From: Neocallimastix lanati (nom. inval.)
Lineage: Eukaryota > Neocallimastigomycota > Neocallimastigomycetes > Neocallimastigales > Neocallimastigaceae
Assembly: GCA_016946835.1 (NCBI GenBank)
Contig: JACVTC010000001.1
Coordinates: forward strand, 480,501-544,500
Direction: 5' to 3'
DNA: 64,000 nt
Shown: positions 49,901-63,135 of the stretch, one piece after another
How positions within the stretch are numbered: position 1 is the first letter of the stretch
How the letters are laid out: each line of letters starts with the position of its first letter
Position numbers and translations under genes: made by a program
The notes under the pieces: model-generated
Seen by the model: only the letters and a program-made list of their open reading frames with translations
Told to the model about the DNA's origin: nothing
Databases searched by the model: none

Positions 49901-51730
49901 CTAGTAAAAATTATTATTATATAAATTTGGGTTATTTGGATTATATAAATTTAAGTTATTATTAATATAAGAAAAACTTAATAATTTATCATTTAAAAGA
50001 ATTTCAAAAGGGGTTTTAAAATATTATTATTAAAGGAATTATTATTTGTATTATTAGTATTATTTAAAGTATTATTATTATTATTATTATATTATTATCA
50101 ATTTCTTCATATTCGTTATTTTGAAAACTGATATCAACATTCCCTCCGTTTTCATAATATGGTGAAAATTTTATAATATCAGGAGGAGAAGAAGGTATGA
50201 TAGAATTAACAGAAATATTTTCAAAGAATTCAACTGCACGAGAAGGAATGACTTTATTTTGTTATATATAATAAATTCTATAAGCAGTAGGGTTTTGGTT
50301 ATAGCCAATAAATATACCATAAGAAGAAGAATTATCAAACTTCTTTCTAAATTGTTTAGGAACATAATAGAAAATCTGAAAACCAAAAACCTTTAATTTA
50401 TTAAAGTCAACTTTTGTATTAAATAATACTTCATATGGAATTTTATTATTAATACCTTTATGAGGAAGACAATTACAAATGTAGTTAGCTGTATTGACTG
50501 TGTCTTGCCAAAAGATATAATGAAGTTTTGAGTCATTTAGAAGTGCTCATGCATAGTGTTTAAGGATTTGCTGGAATACCTTTTAGTTGAGGATTATAGG
50601 CAACGAAGTATAAATGAGTGATTCCATTATTGTCACAAAAATTGTCAAACTGAGAATTACAGTATTCCGTGTCGTCGTCCGTTTTAAGATATTTTATTGA
50701 TTTGTTAAAAATATTTTTAATTTTATTATACCAATTTAAGAATGTAGGGAACACATCAGCTTTTAACTTCAAGAAAAACGTCCATCCATATCTGGAGTAG
50801 TCATCCATTATGGTAAAGAAATATTTATTTCCATATAACGATTCATCAGAATTTAAAACTGTGTCCATATGAACCATTTTAAAAGATTCATTCGTTTTAT
50901 TTTCTGATAAATAATATGGGAAATTCTTTAATTTGGATTCAATGCAGATAGGACATTTTCCTTTTAGATTAATTTTAGGAAGCCTATCTTTTATTAAAGT
51001 AATATTAAAATGGCTCATTCTTCGGTGCCATAATTTTAATATTTCTTCGTCATCTGTTTCTTCAATATTGTCTGCACTAGGCAGCTCTTTTATATCTAGT
51101 AAATGACTTAGAATGAATAATAATTTATACTTTAATATATTGTTATTAGCGGTAGCAGTACAAATTCTGTTACCTTTTTTATTATTATTTTATTTTAATT
51201 TATTCTTATTTTCACTATTTAACACCTTTGTTAATGAAATTTATTTTTTCTTTCTTAATTATTTCTAATATTTTCTTTAATTATATTCTTATTATTTTCT
51301 ATATTAATATTTTCTTAATTTTTAATTGTAATAACCATAGCATTTATTAATGAATTATTATTAGTATTAGTATTATTATTACTATTACTAGCTCTTTCCT
51401 TATCTTTTTCTTTTTCAATTCATGGTTGAACAAGGATAGATAGTTTAATTTGTTTTAAAATTTCATTGAAAATATTATTTTTCACCAATTCTTGTTCTTT
51501 CTGTTTTCGTAATACAGGAGCTATTATGGATTTAGGATTATTTTTTTTTATTTTATTTTTTTTTTTTTTTTATAATTTTTCGTTCATTGCTGAAATTCGT
51601 TCTCTGCTATTTTTATCTATGACTGCTTCATTGACTGTTAGTGGTGTGTCTATAACTATATTTTTGAGTTCAATATTATCAATATTAATAATCTATCATT
51701 TATTTTCTGTAAAGATATTAAAATATCTTT

Positions 51731-52559
51731 AAGTTAATTAATGTCACAAAAAACATTAATATATGTATCATTAAATTAAATAATATAAATTTATAAAATT
51801 AATCATTGAATTTTCATAAATAATTAAATATTATATTTAAATTTTAAATTATTAAATTATTGAATTTTTAATAACTTAAAAATTATTAATATTAAATAAT
51901 TATATAAATAAATTATTATAATATTTTAAATATAAAAAAAACCAAAGCCCTAGAGTATTGTTTAAAACTCTGTTTATAATTCTCTTTCTTTAATCAAATG
52001 CTTTAAAAATGTCGTTTTTATTTATTATTTTAACTGATAATTTTTTATTTTTTAAATAATATTTTAGAAATATAGCTTTTATTTATAAATTTATTATTTT
52101 TTATAAATATTTTTTTTCAATTTATTTAAACTTTTGTCTGTATATTAAATTTCTATTAATTTTTTTCTTTGAAGATTATAATTCTCAATATACATATATA
52201 TATTAAATTTTCTTTTTTTTTTAATTAATTTAAAAAAAATATATTTTATTTTAAATTCATAGAATTGTTTTGTATTTTTAAAAAATTTATATATACATTA
52301 GCAATTGATAAATTCAAAATTTAATTTCTATATAATAAAGAATTAAGATTTAATTTTTTATCTCTTTTTATAAAAAAATATAAAACATTAAATAATAAGG
52401 CAATAACATCAATTATTAAGTAATAATAACAATAACAATAATAATAATAATGATAATAATAATAATGATAATAATAAATAATACAGATAAAAATAATAAT
52501 AAATATTATTAACTGACTATTGGTAGAAAAGACGCAAAGACAAAATAATACCTTTAATA
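51731..52559. other. AT-rich spacer between copia K and L
   Basis: No reading frame or motif. AT-rich, with an imperfect (AAT)n/(AATGATAAT)n tract at about 52420-52495. Confidence 0.5.
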
Positions 52560-52797
52560 TTTTTTTGTATTAATAATTATTATTAAGATTTTATTTATTT
52601 AAGTTTTTAGAAAGAGTAAAGAGTATAGTTTTAAAGTATAATAATTGTTTATATAAATTCATAAATAAAGTTAAATTATGAATAAATAAATGTGATGTCA
52701 TATGCGAGAATAAATTTATATGCATACGTTTTATATTAGAATAAATTTATACTATTTTTATTATATAATTATTATATAATAATCTTGATTGTTAACA
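52560..52797 (-). repeat. 3' LTR of copia L (inferred)
   Basis: Starts TGTTAACAATC (minus strand) right after the purine tract TATGAGGTGGGAG (52798-52810). The lower end is a guess; no partner LTR was found. Confidence 0.45.
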
Positions 52798-53044
52798 CTC
52801 CCACCTCATACTCGTTTTTATGTATAAAAACTTGGTTTGTAAAGTTTGACATATATTTTCCATTTTTATTTTTGGTTAGTAAGTCAGCTAACCATTGTTT
52901 TAATTCAATATATATTTTAATTATATATTTCCTTTTTCAATATTTATTAAAAAAATACTTGATTGAAATATGTATTAATTTGGTGTTTATTTCGTCATTT
53001 TCTATATTTGTTTAACTTGCTATATTATCTGTAATCAATCTGTC

Positions 53045-53639
53045 AATTAAAACTGATTATAACAATAAAAAACACTTCACAATTTAAACAAATAAAAATA
53101 AGTAAAATCTTTTATTAATAAGTTCTTGTATTAATTATAAATTTCTTTTATGTTATTAACTGTAAAATAGTTAATAACTAATACATCGATTTAATTGAGA
53201 AAAATTACATGTATTTATATTTTTTCTTATTACATTATTAATATATGATGTTATTTAATAATATATAAAAAGCTATTTATAAACAAAAGATTTTTAATTA
53301 ATAATTTTACTATTTATTAATTTACTAAAACTAAAATTAATTTATTAAAGTATTTCTTTTATTTATTATCTTAATACTTATAATAATTTTAATTATATAT
53401 TTAATACTTAAAAACTATTTTTATTAATATTAACTATTTAAGATTATTCCTAAATTAATATTTAACTATTTAAAACTAAACTAGGCTAACTAAACTAATT
53501 AATTAAATTAAAAAATTATTTTCAATTTAAAAAATAATTAAATTTTATTTCAATAAATTTTATATTTAAAAAAAATTTCATATACATTAAATAAATTAAT
53601 TGTACGAAAAATTAAACTATTTAATGTATTAAAGATTTA
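53045..53639. repeat. Insertion inside copia L, possible solo LTR
   Basis: About 590 bp of AT-rich non-coding DNA lies between two recognisable pieces of the same RNase H domain. The minus-strand edges are TGTAAAGATT and AATTGACA, compatible with TG...CA LTR ends, but no clear target-site duplication is seen and no second copy is in the window. Confidence 0.4.
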
Positions 53640-56395
53640 TTAAATCTTTACATTATCAATATAAATTGTTATTGGTTTTTTAAAGTTAAGTAATTCTTTA
53701 AGAATATTTCTAAAATATAAAACCTTTTTTACACATTCTGAAGTACTGATATATTCAGTTTCAGCTGTTGATGTAGCTACAATTGTTTGTTTTTTGGAAG
53801 GCCAATATTTAGGATTTTTGCCCATTAGGATAATATGTTCTGAAGTTGATTTTCTATCTTTGATGTCTCCAGCGAAATCTGAATCGGTGTAACCGATAAT
53901 TTCACCTTCACCATCATAACATATTTTATAATATTTTGTATTATTTAAATATTTTAATATATTAGTAATTTTTATCCAATCTGTTATAATAGGATTTTCC
54001 GAAATTCTTGCAGCTTTATGTACTGAAAAAGAAATATAAGGTCTTATACATTTGGATAAATATATTAACATAACTATGGCACTTTTGTTGACGGTTCTAT
54101 TAAAGGGTCTGTTATTTTCACCTTTGATATAATCACTTACACATGGAGTACTTACTTTTCTTGTATTTTTTATGTTAAAATTTTCCAAGATTTTATTAAT
54201 ATAATTTATTTGAGAGATTATATATTTATTATCAATTTTCTTTACTTCAATTCCAAAAATATAATTTATTTGTTCAAATTTGGATATTTTAAAATTATTT
54301 TTTATAATATTAATTATTTTTTGTATTTCTATTTTTAGACCTGTAATGACCGTGTCATCTTCGTATGTATCTGTTAACTAATACATCACCTTTTCTATTT
54401 TTCTTAATGAATATACATTTTTATGTTATTAATTTAGTATACCTGTTTTTGATCAAAATTTTTGAGATGGTTTTATTCCATTGTCGGCCATATTGCTTCA
54501 ATCCGTACAATGCCTTATTCAACTTCCACCATTCCCTCATAAAGTTAGGCTCTCCTGTCGGAATAGATATATTGATTTCCTTGTCTAAATCGGCATTGAT
54601 ATACGCAGCTTTAATTATTGAATTGGCCATTTGTATTTTGCAAGCAAAGGAGAAAATTAGTTTTAGGGTGTCTGTATTGATAGTCGGAGAGTAGATTAAA
54701 TCATAATCAATGCCACGTCATAGTCTGAAACCTCTAGCTACAATGAGTACTTTTTTTGGTGATAATATATGCACCATTTTATATTTATTTGCAAAAACCC
54801 ACTTTGAAGAAATAATATTTTCTCCTTTTGGAATATACTTAACAAAAGAAAAAATAATATTATCATATAAAATTTTAAGTTCATCTTGAATTGCATTTTC
54901 CCATTCTTCGTGGTTTTTACATGTTATTGCTTCTGTATAAGAAAGTGGAACATTAGTAGAAATGGAAGCAATAAAATTATTATTACTTATTTTTTTATAT
55001 TTTATAAGTGAAAAATAATTCTTTTCATTATCAACTTTAGAAAAATTTCTTTTAAAATTATTATTATTATTATTATTAATATTTGAATTATTTTTAATAA
55101 AAGTTACATTACTTTGACTATTATCAATATTTGAAGTATTCTCGGAATTATTATTATTATATAAATTATTTTTATTTAAATTTTTATTCTATATGTTATT
55201 TGAGATCTATTAATAATTTTTTATTTAAATTTTTATTTAAATTAAAATTATTATTAATTTTTAAATTTATGTTAAATTTAATATATCTTGTGAAACATCT
55301 TTCGTTTTATCAATAACAAGTTGCTTTCTTCCTCTTTTAAAGTCTAATTTTATCCTTTTGTATACAATAAGAGAAGGTGTTTTCAAACTTTTATTTTGCA
55401 ATATATTATTTAACTGGTTGTTATTTATATTAGATTTTGGATTTAATTCTGATTTATTTAATATATGGGAATTTTCATTTTATGTAATATTATCTGTATA
55501 TTCTTTATTATTTGATTCATTCTGAATTTTATTATTATTATTCCAATTTTTAACTTCTTAATTATTAATATTATTTCCATTTATGGAATTATTATTATTA
55601 TTATTATTATTATCAGAAAATTATTATTTTCCTATGGATTAGACTTTTCAGTAGAAATTATTTTTCAGAATTTAAATTATTATTTTTGTCATTATTTAAC
55701 ATTTTTAGATTTTTCATCAAAATTTTGAAAATTTTTATTATCAAAAATTTTTCAACTATGACAAAAAATTCATCATCAGAAAAAATATTTTAGGTTTTTT
55801 TTTTCTTTTCCTGGGTTGCCTCAGTAATGCTATTCTTTATCATTATATTTTTATTATTACGTATTACATTATTTTGGCTTTCAATTTATGTATTTGTATT
55901 ATCATTTTTAGTATTAATAATAGTATTAAAATCAATATTATTAATATCATTTGAATTTTCTTTTTCAGAAATATTATTATTTTCATTTTCTACTGAATTT
56001 GAATCCAATTTTTATGGTCATTTTGACCAGGAAAATTTAGAATGGTACCACTTTTTATCCTATTTGTCTTTCTAAAATTAAAATCAAAATTTAAGAAGGA
56101 TAGTTATCCATTTTCTTTACCTACTGAATTAGATAGAAAGAATTTGTTGGCTCATTTTCTTATATAATTTCTCTAACATTATGGATTTTGTAATCTTCAT
56201 AATCCATAACTTCACTAAATCCAAGGAAAATTCCTTTCTTTGAATTTGGTGAAAACTTAGATTTATTTTGATCAAAGATTTTATAATATGTGATTCATCC
56301 AAAAGTCCTAATATGATCAATTTTAACTTTTTCATTAAAGAAAACTTCATCTGGGATGGTTTTCTTAGAGATATGATGCGGAATTTTATTATATT

Positions 56396-58494
56396 TTGTC
56401 ATTTATTATTTATTATTCAATTATTTATTATTTATTATTCAATTATTTATTATTTATTATTTAATTCTTTAATTATTTATTATTTATTATTTTCCTATTT
56501 AAAATCTTATTATATATTAATATATAATAATTTGCATTTTATTATTTATTTTCATATGTTATATATTATAATTTAATATATTGATATTAATAAATATTAA
56601 ATATATAAAGATAATATATGATAATATATTTTTAATTAATTGTTTTTATATATTGAAATTTATTGTAATATTTAATATTTAGTTTTCATTATTTAATATT
56701 CATTATTTAATATTACATAATTGAAATTAAAAATATTTATATATATATATATATAAATATATAAATATTTTTAATAAGTAAACATAGTTATAGTTATTAT
56801 TTATAATTGTTGCTAAATAATGAATAAATAATGTTAATTCTGTTATTTCCTATAAAAATAACTTAAATACTAAAATTAAATTATTTATTTCCTTACTTTG
56901 AGTACTTTCCTAAGTTCTATTACTTCCAAATTATTACTAATGTTCAATTTATTTATCATTATCAATATTAATAATTTATAATTAAAATATTCTAAAGTAA
57001 TGACTTGACCATTTCTAATGATATGAAAAAGTATAAATAATTAAGAAAAATGTATTTTGAAAATTAATTTTTTTATCTTTAATATTATCTTTAATTCTTT
57101 ATAATTAATATTTAATTTTTTATCTTTAATTAAATATTTTTATTAAATAATAAATAAAATAGCTTAAAACTATAAATTTTAATTTTTAATATTTTTTTTA
57201 TTTTAGTGTTTACTTTTTATATTTATTCTTATTCTGTGGCGAACCTCAACATTGTTGATACGGTACCACCATAAATACCGTAATTTAGTGAAAGTTAGGT
57301 TAGAAATTATTTGATGAAATCTTATTAGTTAATAATAATAGTTTAAGGAATAGTTCTTTTATTAATATTAATTTAGTTTATTAATAATTTAACCTATAAA
57401 CATGTTTATTAGTATAGTTTAGTGTAGTTTTATATTTAGTTTACATTAATAACATAAGAGATTTTAGTAATTAATTATATTTTATTGAATGATTTTATTA
57501 TATTTTAACTAGTTAATAAATATTTTATATTGATGAATAATAAATAATGTATTTTTATTAATAAATAATACTAAATAAGTAAACTAAATAAACTAAATAT
57601 TAATATATGAATATTATTATTGTGTATATTATTCTTTATAATATTAGAATATATTATTTTGTTAATTATTCCCTACTGTACTCGTTCATATAAAATAAAT
57701 ATTGATATAAATGTTTTATAAATATTACGTATCAAAATTTAGAAAATTGTGGAATCCCGGTGTAAACACAAAGTATGAAAATAATCAACAATATAGGACA
57801 CAAAACTAAAATAATTTTTAATATTAATTTTTGAGAAATTATAAGATTTTGGTAAATATAATAATTTTTTTGAGTTTCTGAGTTAATAATAAAATACTTT
57901 TTTTTTATAAAAAAAAAAAGACCTTTTTAGTTTAAGATATAATTCTATTTTTAATGTTGCACAAGCATTGAGAAGTTTGTGATACGTAAAATAAATAACA
58001 ATACAATCCCTTAATAATAAATACAAATATTAAATTTTTTAATTTTATAAATTCATATTTTATTATAATTTCCAAGGAGTTCCTAGCGTTCTATTGAAAG
58101 AAAAAAAAGATTATATAATTATGAATATAATTAAATAAATTAATAAAAGTTTCCCATCTTCATTTCTACCATAATACAAAAAAAAATACTTTTAAATAAA
58201 CTATATTGTAGATTTTATTTAATATATATATAAAGAAAATAAATATAAAATATATATATAATATATTAAAATAAATCATATAATAAAAAAAAATATAATT
58301 TAATTCCTAATTACTCTTATTAATTTTATTGCTATTGAAAGAATTAAATAACATTTTAATTAAATATTATTAATACTATATGTTTAATTTTATCATATAA
58401 ATTAAATTACTACTGTTCCAATAAAATAATACTATTTCTTTTGGTGTAAGGTTTTATTATTATTTTTTATTTCGATAAAAATAAAAATTAGCGA
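56396..58494. other. AT-rich region with repeat R2 copy and microsatellite
   Basis: Begins with a punctuated (ATTATTT)n array (56397-56480). It contains an inverted copy of R2 (56827-56951), a GC-richer patch at about 57235-57295 (GTTGATACGGTACCACC) and another at about 58070-58100 (AAGGAGTTCCTAGCG). No frame. Parts may be LTR sequence of gypsy M, but no matching LTR pair was identified. Confidence 0.5.
56827..56951 (-). repeat. Dispersed repeat R2, inverted copy
   Basis: The reverse complement aligns with 33801-33927 over about 125 bases. Confidence 0.65.
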
Positions 58495-60545
58495 AATCTT
58501 CTGCGAGTTTCACAAGATAGGATGTAGTTTTCTCTATCCTTCATGTTAGTCCACCAGTTATATCGTTTTAATTTATCCATAGTTTTATGGATCTAAGAAG
58601 CGATGGCACTATTATTCGTCCTTGAAAGTGTAAAACACCACAAATAAGACTAAACAATGAGCTTTCGATTTTTTTTGATTTAGATTTTAGTTTGTTAATT
58701 GTTTCTTTGATGAATCTGTATTGCTTCTGAAAATCGATCAATTTATCAATATTTTCTTTCGCAGTACAGTATTTTAGATTGTCATTGGGAATGACACATG
58801 TTATGGGTGAAAATTTTTCTTGATAACTTGGCTTTCTCAATAAGAAATCCGGCTTTCCACTTTTAGTTCCTGATGAAGGAGACACACAAAAATTAAGTTT
58901 TGATTAGAAGAGACTCCATCGTATTTGTAGTTGATTTAGATGTTGTGATTAAAGTATAACAAGTTTTTGTGATCCATTATAACTTGAATTGGACATTTGA
59001 CACCTTCTAAATGGAGCCTCAATACGGCAAAGGCCATTATAACGTATCGGTTCTTTGATGTATTCTTTAAGTGCATTCATCTCAACTTATGACAATGTGT
59101 AAATAGGTCCAAAATAGAGCTGACTTCCATGGATAAGATCAATATATATGTCATACGGCCTATGTGGAGGTAATTTGTCAGCCTCCTTTTTAAATACGAG
59201 AGTTAGATATTTATAATATTTTTTAATTATTTTGTCTATCCTAGAAACTTCTTTTTTAATTTCGGACATAACTCCACATATCTCATTTTTGTAAAGTTCA
59301 TCTTCTGAAATTGAATGAATTATTGAATCAGTAGTATTGTTAACCATTGGAGCGGCTACTACATGAGTTGATTAAAAAACAAATTTGTTTCCTTTTGCTG
59401 AAGGACAATGATTACTACAGAATCGTTCTAAGAAATATATCTTATTGTTTTTAAAATCGATAAGTGTTGTGTTTAGAGAGCCAATCTCGAGGATTCTACT
59501 AATTCCATTAGACTGTAAGTTTCCAATAAGAAATTCATATTTTTCTTCAAAGTCTAAAAATTTGATATTCACTAGTTTCATTACTTGTTTAATAGTCATA
59601 CTCTGACTATTAGGCAAATGAATGTTTATGGGAGAAGTAAGTCCTGAAGTTGGGATCTTATTAGCAATTATGAAGTTCTTACAGATAAAACTCTTGGCTG
59701 ATCCAGAATCAATTAAAAGTTAATTTTTTGTTTTCGTCCTTTTAATAAAATTAAAAATGTAGTAACCGTAGTGGTTTACTTGTCCAGAGTATAGTTTGCT
59801 GATAGGACTTCTTTCTTCTGTCTTTCTTTAAATTTTTATTTAAAGAAGTATTTTTATTGCTTATTTTATTTAATTCAAATTTCTTTGAAGATTTGAGAAG
59901 AAGAAGTAAAAACTTCTGAAACAGAGATACAACCTCTTAAACTATTTTCGATGTAGCACTTCTTGTCAATGCTTATTATTATATTAGTAGCCTCGAATAT
60001 AATTTTTGGCATTTTAACCTTATCAAATTCTTTTCTGACTTGGTCTATTAGACCTTTCCCAATGATATCTATGAAAACACTGTATGGTCATCCCAATCTT
60101 GAAGCGATTTTTCTAAAATCAATAGTATAGTTTGGGACTTTTCCCAACTTTTGTTGTTATAACTTAGAAGTTTATTTATTAGAATATATTTTGTTTCTTT
60201 TCGTTTCCGGAGTCGAAATTTTCAAATAAGAGTTTTTTAAATTCTTCATACTTTAAAGTATTCAGAGTACCATCCAATAGCAAAGATAACCCTCATTTCT
60301 TTGGGAGTCCTCCTAATTTATTAATTACATAAGTGTTGTTGGTTTCATTTGATAGGAAAGAAATTTTAGCTTTGTATAAGTGTTTTCTAAAACTCTTGTA
60401 TTATTCTTCTCACTTTCCTTTAGTAGCATCTCTCCAGGTAAGAAGAAAGTAGGAACGAAAACCGTTATCGCTTCTAAAGTTTAGAAGCATCCCCATTTTT
60501 ATTTAGTTTGTTTATTTCTTCCTTTTGGCTTTCAGTAGTTTCCAC
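58495..60545 (-). mobile_element. Gypsy element M, broken
   Basis: Minus-strand Ty3/gypsy remnants in order: gag-like region at about 59800-60545, protease (LIDSGSAKSFICKNF) near 59670-59725, and RT start (LPPHRPYDIYIDLIHGSQLY, FGPIY) near 59095-59180. They are followed by an RNase H segment at about 58840-59060 (IQVIMDHKNL; GTKSGKPDFLLRKPSYQ) and the integrase zinc region at about 58495-58640 (GVLHFQGRIIVPS; NWWTNMKDRENYILSC). The PR, RT, RNase H, IN order is that of gypsy. LTRs were not identified. It is broken in about ten places and appears old. Confidence 0.78.
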
Positions 60546-62400
60546 TATCTTTTATAGATTTATTTAATTATTAATTTATTTATCTAAATTTAAAATTATT
60601 TATATTATATTGTTTGAGTAGTATATTATATAAATATATAAAAATATTTATTATTATTATTATTACTATTTCTATTATTATTAATATTTTTTCTATAAAT
60701 AAGTATTATTATTGTAAAGAACTAAATTTAAACTTAATTAAATTTAATTCAAATTTAATATTAATTTAACATTTCAATTTTTATTCAAATTTCAATGGGA
60801 AAAAAATTCATATTTATCAATAAATATTTTATTTTAATTATTAATTCATGAAAAATTATTAGCTCATGCAATTATTAATTATAAAATATTACAGAAATTA
60901 AATATATTATTTTCAGTTCAATTATTCACTTTTTATTTTACCATTATCAATAATATTTTTTATTAAATTTTTTTATTAAAAAAATTATTAAGACTTGACA
61001 TTATAATATAATTTGGTAAAATAATTAAAATTTTTAATTAAAATTTTTTTTCTTATATTGCAATAAACTCACTAATATATTCACAAATAAAATATTCAAT
61101 TATAAATTATTAAGAAATATATTAATTTTTATAAAGAACATGTTCAATTTCATTTGAAAAAATTAGTTTTAAAATATACACTTTTACTACCTGGAAATTA
61201 TTATGTAATTAAAATTATTAATTTAAACTTTAAATTATATTAATTTGGTTATTGACAATCGCCTAGAATTTGATTTTCCTTGGGGGAGCGATATCACGAA
61301 TATTAGTGGATTTATAATTGAAATTCACCAATAAATCAATTGAAATTTAATTTCGTTATTGGCAAAATTATTTTAAATTCGATTTAATTATAAAAATATA
61401 TATATTAGGAATTTTAAATAATTAGAAATAAAAGGGTTTGGATTAATTTATTTAAGATAATTTAATTTAATTTAACCTTTAAGAAATTGATAAAAATATT
61501 TAGAAGAAAAATAACGATAACTCGACAAATAATGGAAATATCACATTGAGATTTCCCATCAAAAATATATTCATTAGAAAGTTACGACTAAGAACTATAA
61601 TATATTTAAATATGTTAATTTCAATTCAATTGGACTACTAGGAGACGAGATATTGGACTTTAAAGAAATTTAATAATGAAAAATAATTTATTTATTTTTA
61701 AATAGACTCTAAATAATTAATTAATAATTTATAGAGATAAAATCTTTAATTTTATATTACTAATTTTTATAAACAAATATTAATAATTATACAGAATTAG
61801 TAATTAGTATTTATGATATTTTAAATAAGTTAATAAGTTTTAGATAAATTAGTATAAGTTTATTCAATAATTTCTAAAAGATTCTAAGGAATTCATTATA
61901 ATTCTAAAGATTTCCAAAAGAGAATTTTAATTAGTTTTAATATTTTAATTCATTTTATTTTTATTCTATTTTATATTATTTTATTATTGAATTGTTTTAC
62001 TATTAAATTGTTTAATCAATAATTATATAGTTATTTTATTAAAAGATTTGTATCAATATTATTTTATTATTATATTTTATATAGTTTATATACATGTATG
62101 AATATGATTAAATGAATTATATAATTATATTATTAACTATTATTTTTGATTAGTACAAAAAGGAATTGAAATTCCATCCTTTAAAGTCTTTGTAAAATTA
62201 TTAACTTAATAACATAATAATCATATTAATTATAAAAATAATAGTTTTTAATATTAATCTTAATAAATTTTATTAAAATAAAAACATAAAAGATTTTTAT
62301 AAAGCATATCTACATTAATTTAAAATATTCAGGTTAATTATATAATTAAATTTATTTTAATATTTTAATATTTATATTACTATATTATTAATATCATTAT
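60546..62400. other. AT-rich spacer, possible LTR sequence
   Basis: No frame. A purine-rich patch at about 61280-61300 (TTGGGGGAGCGATATCACGA) resembles a polypurine tract/LTR start and recalls 32653 (TATCACGAAGGG). It could be the start of gypsy N's long LTR or belong to gypsy M. Confidence 0.4.
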
Positions 62401-63116
62401 TAAATTCTATTATGTGACTTAAAAAGTATAAAAGAAAAATGTAAAAATACATCTTTATGTTCTTTGTAAGGTTATTGTAAAATTACCTTAATAGTGATTA
62501 GAACTATGACTTCAGCATGAACCACTCGGGGTCAACCCACATTTTTTCCAAAAATATTTTAATAATTTTTATTAATATTATTTATTATTTCAGCATTTCA
62601 ATTTCTATATTCTAATTGATGGCTTTTTAAAAAACTTATAGATCCTTATCGATTAGACAGAAATTAGAAAATTCTAATTTTAAAAATATTTTATATTTTT
62701 TCCATAATATTCGTTTTATATTAAAATTGATCGATTTTAATCGATTTCTAGAATTTTTTATTACTCTACAATAACTGTTTTTCCCTAAAAAGTATAAATA
62801 AGAGTGAAAATTCAATTAAAAATTAATCTTCGTGTTTTTATTTTTTAAAATAAATAAAAATAAATAAGAATAAAATAAAATATATAATAATCTCATGTTT
62901 TATAATAATTATAAAAAAAACTTTTATAATAAAATAATTTTATTCATTAATTTCTTGGTGTTTACCTATTGATTTAATAAAAGACAACTCCAGCTCCATT
63001 ACAATAAAAACATCAGATTAAAATAATACTCAGTACATTTACATCAAGTCTCGATCACCAAATCTTTTGGAACCCCAATAAGGAATTCCATAATTTCTGT
63101 TGAGAGAAATTTATCA
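62401..63116 (+). repeat. 5' LTR of gypsy N (right end supported, left end unknown)
   Basis: The right end, TTTATCA at 63110-63116, is fixed by the primer site two bases further on. TATA-like AAAAAGTATAAA occurs at 62421 and 62787. The left limit is unknown; it may begin as far left as about 61287. Confidence 0.5.
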
Positions 63117-63118
63117 AT

Positions 63119-63135
63119 TGGTGGAGAATCCATGG
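63119..63135 (+). promoter_or_regulatory. Primer binding site of gypsy N (tRNA 3'-end type)
   Basis: TGGTGGAGAATCCATGG begins two bases (AT) after the LTR end ...ATCA. It matches gypsy D's site (TGGTAGAGAATCGG) in 12 of the first 13 bases, in the same spacing. Confidence 0.65.

Larger units (their letters stand above)
46690..51730 (-). mobile_element. Copia element K, broken
   Basis: A Ty1/copia pol on the minus strand. Integrase is at about 50170-51040 (KLWHRRMSHFNI, CPICIESK; MVHMDTV; IMDDYSRYGWTFF). An unusually long Asn/Lys/Glu-rich linker runs over about 48410-50170. RT lies at about 47320-48360, with early RT motifs near 48230-48330, and RNase H at about 46960-47540 (YLNSNLNYGIKFNK, YVDADYGGDKETRKS; IDLRYHKIKELV). 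The 3' LTR starts at 46915. Gag and protease are not recognised in 51060-51730, which is charged and repetitive, and no 5' LTR is seen. It is broken in about ten or more places, of intermediate to old age. Confidence 0.82.
52560..56395 (-). mobile_element. Copia element L, broken, with an internal insertion
   Basis: A Ty1/copia element on the minus strand. The C-terminal part of integrase is at about 56100-56395 (KVKIDHIRTFG; FSPNSKKGIFLGFSEVMDY) and an Asn-rich linker at about 54960-56090. RT lies at about 54030-54950 (YINADLDKEINISIPTGEP, WKLNKALYGLKQYGRQWNK) and RNase H at about 53640-53990 (GYTDSDFAGDIKDRKS, TSTAETEYISTSE). The C-terminal RNase H segment is at about 52840-53040 (KLIHISIKYF; WLADLLT). 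A 3' LTR follows from 52797. The RNase H region is split by about 590 bp of non-coding DNA. The 5' side ends in a microsatellite, so the integrase core, gag and 5' LTR are absent. It is broken in about ten places. Confidence 0.82.

Noticed and set aside
52785-53015. Plus-strand frame of 76 codons
   Set aside because: Lies over the polypurine tract and RNase H end of copia L, which are read on the other strand.
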